Assembly: GCF_014653275.1 (NCBI RefSeq)
Contig: NZ_BNAL01000031.1
Location: 1-32,606 of the forward strand
Origin: Deinococcus piscis
Lineage (GTDB): Bacteria > Deinococcota > Deinococci > Deinococcales > Deinococcaceae
Length of the DNA stretch: 32,606 nucleotides
Direction: 5' to 3'
Shown: piece by piece, positions 8,920 to 16,478 of the stretch
How positions within the stretch are numbered: position 1 is the first letter of the stretch
Layout: every line of letters begins with the position of its first letter
Translations under genes and position numbers: made by a program
Notes under the pieces: generated by a model
Database searches by the model: none
Told to the model about the DNA's origin: nothing
What the model saw: the letters and a program-made list of their open reading frames with translations, nothing else

Positions 8920-9528
8920 ATGACGCCTGCTCTACGGACCAGTCTGTTCGGGTTGCTCTTTTCCGCCCTGCTGACCGCCTGTGGCGGCGGCGGTCCCACT
9001 TCTGTGGCCCCAGCTCCTGCCGCTCCGCCGCCTACGCCAGTGGCCGTGAGCGGGTACGTCTGGTATGCCGGCTCGGACCGCCCTGCCAGCGCCGAAGAGC
9101 TGGACGTGCTGCGGCTGACCAATGAGGCGCGTGCCCAGGGAGCTAGATGTGAGGCCAGTGAAACCCAGCCCGCCAAGACCTATGGCCCGGCTCCGGCGCT
9201 GGCCTGGAATGACCAACTGGCCCACGCGGCCCGCAACCATGTGCAGGACATGGGACAGCGTGACTATTTCGCGCACCTGACCCCTGAGGGTGTGCGCCCC
9301 CGTGACCGCGTGACCCTGGCCGGGTACAAGTGGAGCGTGACCGCCGAGAATATTGCCGCCGGTTATCCCAGCCCCGCCGATGTGGTCAGCGGCTGGCTGA
9401 ACAGCCCCGGTCACTGCCACAGCCTGATGAACCCAGACTTGCGTGACCTGGGCGTGGGCTTCTGGAAGGACCCCGCGCCGGGCGACAAGTACGGCGTTTA
9501 CTGGGGACAGGTGTTCGGCGCACAGTAA
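8920..9528 (+). CDS. CAP/SCP-domain lipoprotein
   Basis: A 202-residue exported lipoprotein. The signal peptide ends in the lipobox LTAC, followed by a Gly run and a Pro/Ala-rich linker. Residues ~65-200 form a CAP (SCP/PR-1) domain of the bacterial YkwD type: LRLTNEARAQG, LAWNDQLAHAARNHVQDM, the RDYFAHLTPEGVRPRDRV loop (His), AENIAAGYPSPADVVSGWLN, SPGHCHSLMNPDLRDLGVG (second His). The two His residues form the cavity site of CAP proteins. The biochemical role of bacterial CAP proteins is poorly defined. Another CAP protein, with a PKD domain, is encoded at 20243-21247. Confidence 0.88.
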   Translation: MTPALRTSLFGLLFSALLTACGGGGPTSVAPAPAAPPPTPVAVSGYVWYAGSDRPASAEELDVLRLTNEARAQGARCEASETQPAKTYGPAPALAWNDQLAHAARNHVQDMGQRDYFAHLTPEGVRPRDRVTLAGYKWSVTAENIAAGYPSPADVVSGWLNSPGHCHSLMNPDLRDLGVGFWKDPAPGDKYGVYWGQVFGAQ

Positions 9529-9645
9529 ACGGTAAACGCTGTCAGCGGACCTTGCTGCCAGACTGTGCCCCCAGAACATCTGCACCATCACGTGCATCTC
9601 CGGCTCACTGGCCAGAGGTTGCCCCGCGCCCTTGCCCACACCCTC

Positions 9646-9651
9646 TAACAT
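9646..9651 (+). promoter_or_regulatory. -10 element TAACAT of the histidine kinase gene
   Basis: The hexamer ends 6 bases before the ATG at 9658, again a leaderless arrangement with no Shine-Dalgarno. Confidence 0.45.
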
Positions 9652-9657
9652 GGCCCT

Positions 9658-11496
9658 ATGTCCCCGCCGAACCTCCCATGGCTCCTGCTTCTTTGGATTG
9701 CTGCCGCGTTGGGAGGGTCTTTGGCCCTGTATGGGGAGCGTCGCTACACCCTGACGGAAACATTTAACCTGGACGCCCGTGTCCTGCACAGGGTGCTGTC
9801 GCAGCGGCTGGAGCAGCAGGAGACTGTGCTGAAAGCGGTGGCTGTCCTGTTGTCCCAGTCGGAAGACCCACAACTTCTGCGCCAGTATGTGCAGTTGCTG
9901 GTCAGTCCGTATCCACAGATTGTAGGAGTAGGGTGGTGTGCCCAGAGCTGCGTGCCCCTCACCCCTCCTCTGAAAACGGCTGCCTTGCCCTTTACAGTAC
10001 CGAATGGGGCGCAGATCAGCTTGCCTTCCAGGGGCTCACTCTACGCACTTGACTTGCAGCAGGTGCGGATGTGGATAGACGCAAGCAAGTTGCTGACCAC
10101 TATTGATCTGCCGCCTGCACCTCTGACCATCCAAATCCTGAGGCCCGCAGGCGGTGAGCTGCTCACGGAGCACCGCGCCCCGGTCCGGCCCGCCTCGCTC
10201 ACACTCAGCGTAGAAAAACCGCTGGGGACCGCGCTGGAACCTTTGCCCATTCGCTTCCAACGTGACTACTCGTGGGGGGTGTGGCCCTGGGCACAAATCC
10301 TGGCATGGTGGGTCCTCACGGGCGTGTTCGTGTGGTTTCTGGCCCGTATGCTGGCGTCTCGCCGCCGCGCTGAGCAGGCCCTGGAAGATGAACGCCGCCG
10401 CGCGCAGGGGATTGTCCAGGCCAGTTCCGACGGCATCGTGGCGCTTGATCCAGCAGGCCGGGTGGTACACGCCAACCCAGCGGCGCACCAGATTTTCACA
10501 GGACTTGATCTGGGGGTGGATATCCGTACGCTGGCGCACTTTCAGGCCACGCTGTCGCAGCAGCCACTGGAAAGTGCTTCCTTGTGGGAAGAAACGCAGA
10601 CCACCACTTTGCCTGCGGGCACTGCTTTACAGCGTGGTGGTGGCCGTGTCCTGATCGAAGGTCATATCAGCCCACTGTGGAACGAGTCAGGCCAGCTGCT
10701 CGGGCGAGTGCTGACACTCCGTGAGGTGGGCACGCTGCAAAAGCGGATGTTGGCACAACTGAGTGAGGGGGAGCGGCGGGTGCGCGAACATGAGGCTTTG
10801 CTGGCCCATGTTTCGCGCCTCTCCACATTGGGCGAGATGAGTGCAGGTCTCGCGCATGAGCTCAATCAGCCGCTCACAGCCATCGTGAGTTATGGGCAGG
10901 CAGGACACCGCTTGCTGGCAGAGGACCATGTGGACCTGCCCCGCGCCCGTCAAGCCATGCAGGGCATGGTCACCCAGGCGCAGCGCGCTGCCGAGATCAT
11001 TACGCGTCTGCGCAAGCTGGTCAAACGTGCTCCTGCTCAGCGTGTACGGGTCGATGTGATCCAAGCCGTGCATAACGTGCTGACACTTTGCCAGGCAGAC
11101 CTTGACCGTCTGAACATACAGGTCAAGATGCACTTGCCCCCGTGCGCCATCAGCCGGGCTGATCCTGTGCAGGTGGAGCAGATAGTGCTCAATCTGGTCC
11201 GCAATGCCCTGGAGGCGATGCAGGACACTGAGGAGCGCGTGCTGACCCTGCGGGTGACGGCTCAGGCCCCCTACTGGCGACTCACCGTGCTTGACACGGG
11301 CACGGGGCTTTCGGAACAAGAGCTCGCGCAACTGTTTCAGCCCTTCAACAGTCTCAAAGAAGGTGGATTGGGACTCGGCCTGACGCTTTCTCAGACGTTG
11401 GCGCAGGGAATGGGCGGCGATTTGACAGGTGGTAATGCGTCTATAGGTGCTGAATTCACCCTCACGCTGCCACAATGGAGCGATGGCCATGCTTGA
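9658..11496 (+). CDS. Sensor histidine kinase with CHASE-like and PAS domains
   Basis: A 612-residue membrane kinase. TM1 is at about residues 7-27 (LPWLLLLWIAAALGGSLALY). An extracytoplasmic region of about 175 residues follows, with CHASE-like features (VLHRVLSQRLEQQETVLKAV, then YPQIVGVGWC). TM2 is at about 205-228 (WPWAQILAWWVLTGVFVWFL). A coiled linker leads to a PAS domain (GIVQASSDGIVALDPAGRVV) at about 255-365, then HisKA with the phospho-acceptor His400 in GLAHELNQPL, and a HATPase with VLNLVRNALEAM (N box), VLDTGTGLS (G1) and GLGLGLTLSQ (G2). The order and FixL/DctB-like core match the FixJ-type regulator whose gene overlaps its 3' end, so these are cognate partners. The ligand is unknown. 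Confidence 0.92.
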   Translation: MSPPNLPWLLLLWIAAALGGSLALYGERRYTLTETFNLDARVLHRVLSQRLEQQETVLKAVAVLLSQSEDPQLLRQYVQLLVSPYPQIVGVGWCAQSCVPLTPPLKTAALPFTVPNGAQISLPSRGSLYALDLQQVRMWIDASKLLTTIDLPPAPLTIQILRPAGGELLTEHRAPVRPASLTLSVEKPLGTALEPLPIRFQRDYSWGVWPWAQILAWWVLTGVFVWFLARMLASRRRAEQALEDERRRAQGIVQASSDGIVALDPAGRVVHANPAAHQIFTGLDLGVDIRTLAHFQATLSQQPLESASLWEETQTTTLPAGTALQRGGGRVLIEGHISPLWNESGQLLGRVLTLREVGTLQKRMLAQLSEGERRVREHEALLAHVSRLSTLGEMSAGLAHELNQPLTAIVSYGQAGHRLLAEDHVDLPRARQAMQGMVTQAQRAAEIITRLRKLVKRAPAQRVRVDVIQAVHNVLTLCQADLDRLNIQVKMHLPPCAISRADPVQVEQIVLNLVRNALEAMQDTEERVLTLRVTAQAPYWRLTVLDTGTGLSEQELAQLFQPFNSLKEGGLGLGLTLSQTLAQGMGGDLTGGNASIGAEFTLTLPQWSDGHA

Positions 11497-12112
11497 GCCC
11501 ACTGTTTACCTTGTGGACGACGACGAGGCTGTGCGTGATGCTCTGGCCTTTTTGCTGGGCACCGTGGGCTTACGGACCGAAGTGTTTTCCGATGGAGTCG
11601 CCCTTCAAGACAGTCTGAACCCTGATGCCGTAGGCTGCCTGCTGCTTGACATCCGGATGCCTCATGTCAGTGGCTTGCAAGTCCAAGAAGCGTTGCAGGC
11701 CCAGGGCGTAGATTTGCCCGTCATCATCATGACCGGGCACGGCAATGTTGACCTGTGCCGCCGCGCCTTTCGGCAAGGAGCCGTGGACTTTCTTGAAAAG
11801 CCGGTGGATGAGACTGTCCTCTTGGAAACAGTTCAGGGTGCCATTCGCCAGCAGTTGTCCAAGCGTGAGCGTGCCGAGGCCACCGTGCAGGCCCAGGCCT
11901 GCCTGGCCCGCTTGACTGAGCGTGAACGTGAGGTCCTGCATGGCCTGATGGAGGGACAGACCAGCAAGCAGACGGCGAGGGCGCTAGGCATCAGTTCGCG
12001 CACCATCGAGACTCACCGCGCCAGCCTGTTTGAAAAGTTGGAAGTGGGCTCGTTGGCTCAGCTGATGCGCAAGTACCTCAGTGTGGTTGATTCAAAGCCC
12101 GGCCCTCCGTAA
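11489..12112 (+). CDS. FixJ/NarL-family response regulator
   Basis: A 207-residue two-component regulator. The receiver domain starts TVYLVDDDEAVRDALAFLL, has the phospho-Asp54 in LLLDIRMP, the Thr/Ser switch in VIIMTGHG and the Lys in DFLEKPVDE. The output domain is a LuxR-type helix-turn-helix (LTEREREVLHGLMEGQTSKQ through GISSRTIETHRASLFEKL). I chose the ATG at 11489 because GGAG lies 8 bases before it; an ATG at 11483 in the same frame is the alternative. The start lies within the last codons of the kinase gene, so translation is coupled. It probably controls the exported HbpS-like gene that follows. Confidence 0.92.
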   Translation: MLEPTVYLVDDDEAVRDALAFLLGTVGLRTEVFSDGVALQDSLNPDAVGCLLLDIRMPHVSGLQVQEALQAQGVDLPVIIMTGHGNVDLCRRAFRQGAVDFLEKPVDETVLLETVQGAIRQQLSKRERAEATVQAQACLARLTEREREVLHGLMEGQTSKQTARALGISSRTIETHRASLFEKLEVGSLAQLMRKYLSVVDSKPGPP

Positions 12113-12113
12113 A

Positions 12114-12123
12114 TCTACGTAGA
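12114..12123. promoter_or_regulatory. Perfect palindrome TCTACGTAGA upstream of the HbpS-like gene
   Basis: A 10-bp perfect palindrome 2 bases after the regulator stop and about 55 bases before the next ATG (12179). FixJ/NarL regulators bind as dimers to short inverted sites, so this is a candidate operator for the regulator just encoded. That assignment is inference from position and symmetry. Confidence 0.4.
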
Positions 12124-12178
12124 AGGGTCGGCAAAGGCCCCAATATTTTTTCCGGGGGTGTTGCTTCAGCATAGGCGT

Positions 12179-12676
12179 ATGAAAAAGATTGTGCTGATGA
12201 GCTTCCTGGCCCTCCCCGCCGCTGCTGCCCAGCAGACCCCTGCACCCCAGTCACTGGCGACGACCAGCACCGTGTCGGCCACCAGCCTGAGCCTGAATGC
12301 TGCGAATAAAATCGCCTTGCAGGCCGTTCAGAACTGCGCCGCTGCTGGATACAATGTGACCGCCACTGTGGTGGACCGCGCTGGCGTGACCCTGAGCGTG
12401 GCCCGCGCTGAGGGGGCAGGGCCGCATACTGTCGGGGCCAGCTACGGCAAAGCCTTTACCAGTGCCAGTGGCCGGAACCTGACCAGTGAAATGGCCAAGA
12501 ATTTGCCGGGCAATCCCGCCCTGGCTGACATCCCCGGCTACCTTGTGCTGCCCGGCGGTGTGCCTGTGCGTGTAGGCGGCGCTGTCGTTGGGGCGGTGGG
12601 TGTAGGCGGCGCTCCTAGCGGCATGGTTGATGAGAAGTGCGCTGCCGACGCAATCAAGTCCGTTTTGGGCCAGTAA
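12179..12676 (+). CDS. Exported HbpS/GlcG-like (DUF336) protein
   Basis: A 165-residue exported protein with a signal peptide (MKKIVLMSFLALPAAAAQ) and a short Thr/Ser-rich linker. From about residue 42 it is a GlcG/HbpS (DUF336) domain: LNAANKIALQAVQNCAAAGY, NVTATVVDRAGVTLSVARAE, SYGKAFTSASGRNLTSEMA, GYLVLPGGVPVRVGGAVVGAVGVGG and a C-terminal EKCAADAIKSVL. In Streptomyces HbpS is a secreted haem-binding octamer that modulates the SenS/SenR two-component system. Here the gene directly follows a kinase/regulator pair, so an accessory sensor or a target of that pair is likely. The start at 12179 is chosen for the signal peptide. A palindromic hairpin follows. Confidence 0.85.
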   Translation: MKKIVLMSFLALPAAAAQQTPAPQSLATTSTVSATSLSLNAANKIALQAVQNCAAAGYNVTATVVDRAGVTLSVARAEGAGPHTVGASYGKAFTSASGRNLTSEMAKNLPGNPALADIPGYLVLPGGVPVRVGGAVVGAVGVGGAPSGMVDEKCAADAIKSVLGQ

Positions 12677-12706
12677 TACTCAGCGTGCCTCAGCAAGAGC
12701 TATGCG

Positions 12707-12726
12707 TCCCTGCCAGCTGGCAGGGA
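12707..12726. terminator. 20-bp perfect palindrome between convergent genes
   Basis: The arms TCCCTGCCAG and CTGGCAGGGA form a perfect inverted repeat between the HbpS-like stop (12676) and the VanW-like stop (12730). It is probably a shared bidirectional terminator. No T-run follows on either side. Confidence 0.6.
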
Positions 12727-12729
12727 TAT

Positions 12730-13470
12730 TCAGCTTTCCAGCCGCGCCGCATCTACCTCGTACAGCACGCGTGAGGCGTTGAACGTGACCAGCCGCTTGC
12801 CCAGTTGGTTGCCGGTGCGGCGGTCTATCTGCACCTGATACAGCCGGTTGGTGCGGTAGACCTGCGTGCCCCTGCGGTAAAAGCGGTGGTCTTCCTCGGT
12901 GATCCGGTAGGTGTGCAGAGGCTCGCGGTTCACGCGCAGTTCGCCGTGCAGCGAGGTGTCGTCCAGCCACACGCTCAGCCGGAAGGTATCGGGGGTGTCG
13001 TTCCTGAGTTGCAGGTCCACGTAGTTGTAGAAGACGCTCGCCCCGCTGCCGAAAGGCAGGACCCGCCCCGAATCGGGAAACAGGTCCAGGCTGTGGTGAT
13101 GGTGCTCGGTCACGGTCAGCGGCGAGTGCAGGGCCATCCAGTACAGCAGGTTCGCCATCTGGCACAGGCCGCCGCCCTGGCCCTCTATGGGCCGCCCATC
13201 CGAGATCAGCATGCCGGTGGTAAAGCCGCGCCGGACACTGGGACGGCCCACCTGCTTCCAGTAGCTCAGTACCTGCCCTGGGGCGATACTCAGCCCATCC
13301 AGTTCCTCGGCGGCGCGGCGCAGATTCTGGACCTTGAGCTCTTGCAGGCGGCGGCGCAGCACGCTGTGATGCTTGTGAACCCGGAATGGAAAAAGGGCTT
13401 CGGGGGCGCGGAATAGGCGGTATTCCGGGCGGCGTGTCTGCGTGGTTTTTAGGGCAATACGGCTTTTCAC
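12730..13470 (-). CDS. VanW-like family protein
   Basis: A 246-residue protein of the VanW family, first seen as an accessory gene of vanB-type vancomycin resistance clusters and of unknown biochemical function. The family core is clear: KVQNLRRAAEELDGLSIAPG, the conserved SYWKQVGRPSVRRGFTTGM, EGQGGGLCQMANLLYWMAL (invariant GGGLCQ Cys), HHHHSLDLFPDSGRVLPFGSG and YNYVDLQLRN. I see no signal peptide or membrane segment in this reading. The start used is a GTG at 13470; the frame is open about 13 codons further upstream but without a better start. There is no other van gene nearby, so glycopeptide resistance should not be inferred. Confidence 0.82.
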   Translation of the reverse strand: MKSRIALKTTQTRRPEYRLFRAPEALFPFRVHKHHSVLRRRLQELKVQNLRRAAEELDGLSIAPGQVLSYWKQVGRPSVRRGFTTGMLISDGRPIEGQGGGLCQMANLLYWMALHSPLTVTEHHHHSLDLFPDSGRVLPFGSGASVFYNYVDLQLRNDTPDTFRLSVWLDDTSLHGELRVNREPLHTYRITEEDHRFYRRGTQVYRTNRLYQVQIDRRTGNQLGKRLVTFNASRVLYEVDAARLES

Positions 13471-13575
13471 TACGGCAGGGGCCAGCGCGGGAAAGCGGCT
13501 GGTCAGGGCTCAGCGGGACATCAGGCTTCATGGTAGGTGGACCGTGCCCACATTCAAGCAGGATTGCGGCCCGCT

Positions 13576-14466
13576 TCAGGCCAGGGCCGCCCGTGCATCC
13601 TCGGCGTCCTTCGCCAGCTGGGCTTTGAGCTCGTCCAGGCCGCTGAACCTCTGCTCACCGCGCAGCCGGGCCACAAACTGTACCTGCAATTCCTGACCGT
13701 ACAGGTCGCCGCTGAAGTCGAACAGATTCACTTCAAAGCGCCGCTCCTCGCCGCCCACCGTGGGCCGGGTGCCGATATTCGCCATGCCGCCCCAGGCCCG
13801 TCCCCGGTCATCCGTCACGCGCACTGCAAATACCCCCAGAGGCAGCGCTTTGCCCTCCGGCACGCGGAGATTGGCGGTGGGATAGCCGATGGTGCGGCCC
13901 AGCTGGTCGCCTTGCACCACCACGCCCTGCGCCGCGTAGGGCCGCCCCAGCAGCCGCGCGGCGCCTGCCACGTCGCCCTCCCGCAAGTACTCGCGCACGC
14001 GGGTGCTTTTGATGTCCTCGCCGCTCACCCCGTGAATCGGCACCACCATCACGTCCCGCGTCACGTCACGCAGGTCGTCCACGCCGCCGGCCCGCGCCTT
14101 GCCAAAATAAAAATCCTCGCCCACCACGACAGCGCGGGGCCGCAGCAGCCGCAGGTCGTCCAGAAAGGCCGCTTTGTCGCGGGCCGCAAACTCCGGCGTG
14201 AACGGCACCGCCACCGTTTCATCTATGCCGTACAGGGTGAGGAGCTCCAGCTTTTCAGGCAGGGTGGAGAGGTATTCCACGCCTTTCATCAGCACTTTGG
14301 TGGGCGGGTCAAAGGTATACACCACGCTGGGCACCCGGTATTCGCGGGCTTTGGCCTTGAGCTGGGCCAGCAGCGCCTGATGCCCCAGATGCACCCCGTC
14401 AAAAGAACCGATGGCGACCACGGTGTCGGTGTCGGGGCGCTGGTCGGGAGCCACGTACGTTTTCAT
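13576..14466 (-). CDS. ribF: Bifunctional riboflavin kinase / FAD synthetase
   Basis: RibF phosphorylates riboflavin to FMN and adenylates FMN to FAD in the cytosol. The 296-residue protein has the usual two-domain order. The N-terminal FAD-synthetase nucleotidyl-transferase has GSFDGVHLGHQALL (HxGH motif), PRAVVVGEDFYFGKARAG and a STRVREYL segment (ISSTxxR-like). The C-terminal riboflavin kinase has GRTIGYPTANLRVP (PTAN motif), GVFAVRV, GMANIGTRPTVGG and FEVNLFDFSGDLYGQEL. Its ATG overlaps the TGA of the upstream Nudix gene by four bases (ATGA), so both are translated from one message. Confidence 0.95.
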   Translation of the reverse strand: MKTYVAPDQRPDTDTVVAIGSFDGVHLGHQALLAQLKAKAREYRVPSVVYTFDPPTKVLMKGVEYLSTLPEKLELLTLYGIDETVAVPFTPEFAARDKAAFLDDLRLLRPRAVVVGEDFYFGKARAGGVDDLRDVTRDVMVVPIHGVSGEDIKSTRVREYLREGDVAGAARLLGRPYAAQGVVVQGDQLGRTIGYPTANLRVPEGKALPLGVFAVRVTDDRGRAWGGMANIGTRPTVGGEERRFEVNLFDFSGDLYGQELQVQFVARLRGEQRFSGLDELKAQLAKDAEDARAALA

Positions 14467-14993
14467 GCCTGGCCTTCCCCCGCGCCTTCCAGCGCACGCA
14501 GACCAAACAGTGCCGCCGTGACGGTGGTGGCCGCGCCGGTTACGCGCCCGTCACGCAGCTCGGCCAGCACTTCGGCGGGAGAGCGCCATACCACCTCAAT
14601 GTCTTCGTCGTCGTCCATTGGCAGGCGGGACTCGCGCAGGTTCTCGGCCCGGAACAGGTACAGCAGCTCGTCGCTGAAGCCAGGACTGGCGTAAAAGCGG
14701 CTCAGCAGCGTCACGTCAGCGTCGAATCCAGCTTCTTCCTGAAGCTCGCGCCGGGCAGCCTGCTCGGGGCTTTCGCCGGGGTCAATCAGGCCAGCGGGCA
14801 CTTCGAGTGTGAGGGCGCCCACCGCCGGGCGTTGCTGGCGCACACACAGCATTTCGCCCTGTTCGTTCAGCACCAGCAGGGCCACGGCGTCGGCGTGGCG
14901 CACCACTTCCCACCGGCCTTCCAGCTTCTCAACGCGAATAATGTGGCCGTCATAGATGGTCTGGGCTGTGCTCTCGGCAGCGGGATCGCTCAT
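14463..14993 (-). CDS. Nudix hydrolase, ADP-ribose pyrophosphatase type
   Basis: A 176-residue Nudix enzyme that probably hydrolyses ADP-ribose or a related nucleoside diphosphate derivative. The Nudix box is complete: GLIDPGESPEQAARRELQ followed by EEAGF, fitting GX5EX7REUXEEXGU, and it is preceded by LTLEVPAG as in ADP-ribose pyrophosphatases. The PGFSDELLYLFRAENL segment after the box also fits that subgroup. Its stop overlaps the ribF start. A CACAAT hexamer ends 7 bases before the ATG and may act as a -10. Exact substrate cannot be set from sequence. Confidence 0.9.
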   Translation of the reverse strand: MSDPAAESTAQTIYDGHIIRVEKLEGRWEVVRHADAVALLVLNEQGEMLCVRQQRPAVGALTLEVPAGLIDPGESPEQAARRELQEEAGFDADVTLLSRFYASPGFSDELLYLFRAENLRESRLPMDDDEDIEVVWRSPAEVLAELRDGRVTGAATTVTAALFGLRALEGAGEGQA

Positions 14994-15039
14994 GGGGTCT
15001 ATTGTGCCACCCGCTGCGCCGCTGCCGGGGTGCCTTGCC

Positions 15040-16401
15040 CTACCAGGCTGCGCCGAAGCTTAGCCCCCAGCGCCCGGCCAGGTCCAGCTCGGTGTTGAAG
15101 GTGTAGCTGCCTGAAACGTAGCTGAGATTCACGAAGGGCGCGCCCCGCCCGGTGCCGTAGTGGTAGCCGCCGCCAAGCTGCCAGGGCCGCACAGCGGCGG
15201 GTGTGCCTCCGGGCAGCCAGTAGCCTGCGCCAATCACACCCGCTCCTGGTGACTGCGCGGCATAGAGCTGCCAGTAGTCGGCGGGGATCAGGGTGGTGCC
15301 CCAGGCCCAGCGGCTTTGCGCGGCCAGCGGATGCCAGCGGCCCCACAGCTCACCCGAGCGGCCCAGGCTAAGGCTACCGGCCAGCAGCGGCCCAGACGTG
15401 TCCCAGCCGCCACCCAGCGTGTAGGGGAAGCGGTGGTACGCGGCCCCAAAGCCCTGATACGTCCCCGCCTTCCCCCGCCGCCCAGCCGCGTGCAGCACCC
15501 AGTCCCCCTGGTCGTCGCCGCCCCAGCGGGCCGCGAAGCGGGTGTCGCGTTCGCCCCCACGCAGGTCCAGGCTGAGGCGGCCATTGCCCAGCAGCTCGTA
15601 GCCCGCCGGGTTCCAGGTCAGGGGTGCAGGCAGGATGTTCTCACCTGGGCCCCGGTCCAGCAGCGAGAGGGCTGCGCCGGCCAGCAGTGGGGTGCGCCCT
15701 CCTATGCCGTAGCGGGCCCGCGCGGCCAGGAATTCACTGTCCCAGGGCGTCAGTGCAGGGGCGGACTGGGCCAGGGGATCATGCCGGGGCAAATAGGGGC
15801 CGCCGGTAATGCCGCAGGTCAGGCCCTGTTCGCGGGCGGTGCGGCGGGTGCGGGCGTCGTGCAGGTTGTAGGGATAAGCCACGCAGGCTGCGCCCGGCTG
15901 CGGCTGAAGCTCGCGTTCCAGCCCCGCCGCTGAGAGGCGTGTAAGCGGCGCGTGCCCCTGAGTATGGTGGCCGATTTCCCAGCCCGCCGCCCGCAGCTCA
16001 TCCAGCTGCGCTCCCGTCATGAAGCCCGGCTGCCCCACCTGCTCCCAGATCACAAAGGCGCTGCCCGGCACCCCCAAATCGCGCAGTACCGGAAAAGCGT
16101 GTTCGTACACGCTCTGTCGGCCATCGTCGAACTGCATGACCGCGACCCGTTCCTGTGGCCCCGCCTGGGCCGCCTGACTGGCGGTCACGAAGCGGTAGCC
16201 CAGCGCCCGCAGCCCCAGCACCCGCTCGCGCAACTGCTCTGGCTCGATGTGCAGGGTGGTGCCGCCCGCCGTACCTACTTCGTGGTAGGCCAGAATCACA
16301 GGCCGCTCCGCCGCTGCCTGGCCTGCGCCCAGCAAAGCGCACGCGGCCAGCCCTGCCCGCAGCAACCGCACAAGCGAGAAAGGCGGGGCGGCAACAGGCA
16401 T
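15040..16401 (-). CDS. Exported polysaccharide deacetylase with beta-rich C-terminal domain
   Basis: A 453-residue exported protein. The signal peptide ends GAGQAAAE. Residues ~33-235 are a NodB-type polysaccharide deacetylase: VILAYHEV (as in PgaB/IcaB), the catalytic VMQFDDGRQSVYEHAFPVL, the metal His pair in GHHTQGHAPL and the CVAYPYNLHDARTR strand. It probably removes N-acetyl groups from an envelope polysaccharide. The remaining ~215 residues are not part of that fold. They are rich in Gly and aromatic residues in alternating strands (for example WGRWHPLAAQSRWAWGTTL, QLGGGYHYGTGRG) and end in a terminal Trp, a pattern like outer-membrane beta-barrels. The Nudix-ribF pair starts 46 bases downstream. 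Confidence 0.85.
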   Translation of the reverse strand: MPVAAPPFSLVRLLRAGLAACALLGAGQAAAERPVILAYHEVGTAGGTTLHIEPEQLRERVLGLRALGYRFVTASQAAQAGPQERVAVMQFDDGRQSVYEHAFPVLRDLGVPGSAFVIWEQVGQPGFMTGAQLDELRAAGWEIGHHTQGHAPLTRLSAAGLERELQPQPGAACVAYPYNLHDARTRRTAREQGLTCGITGGPYLPRHDPLAQSAPALTPWDSEFLAARARYGIGGRTPLLAGAALSLLDRGPGENILPAPLTWNPAGYELLGNGRLSLDLRGGERDTRFAARWGGDDQGDWVLHAAGRRGKAGTYQGFGAAYHRFPYTLGGGWDTSGPLLAGSLSLGRSGELWGRWHPLAAQSRWAWGTTLIPADYWQLYAAQSPGAGVIGAGYWLPGGTPAAVRPWQLGGGYHYGTGRGAPFVNLSYVSGSYTFNTELDLAGRWGLSFGAAW

Positions 16402-16408
16402 ACCCTCT

Positions 16409-16414
16409 ATTGTA
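16409..16414 (-). promoter_or_regulatory. -10 element TACAAT of the deacetylase gene
   Basis: The hexamer on the minus strand ends 7 bases before the ATG at 16401. It fits the leaderless pattern. Confidence 0.5.
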
Positions 16415-16465
16415 GATAGAGGACGCTGTGAGGAGCGTGGGAGCCTCCTTGACAGGCGGGCCTGC

Positions 16466-16471
16466 CATACT
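16466..16471 (+). promoter_or_regulatory. -10 element CATACT of the dGTPase gene
   Basis: CATACT ends 7 bases before the ATG at 16479. A perfect TTGACA at 16449-16454 is only 11 bases upstream, too close for a standard -35. Confidence 0.4.
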
Positions 16472-16478
16472 TGGACCC

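Noticed and set aside
12730..13470. Glycopeptide resistance because of the VanW-like gene
   Set aside because: VanW-like proteins are widespread outside resistance clusters, and no vanH, vanA/B, vanX or vanRS gene is nearby.
12680..13531. 283-residue minus-strand frame overlapping the VanW-like gene
   Set aside because: It is Pro/Arg-rich low-complexity sequence in another frame. The VanW GGGLCQ motif belongs to the frame at 12730-13470.
16449..16471. TTGACA as a -35 for the dGTPase gene
   Set aside because: It is a perfect hexamer but only 11 bases from the CATACT -10; a standard spacer is about 17.
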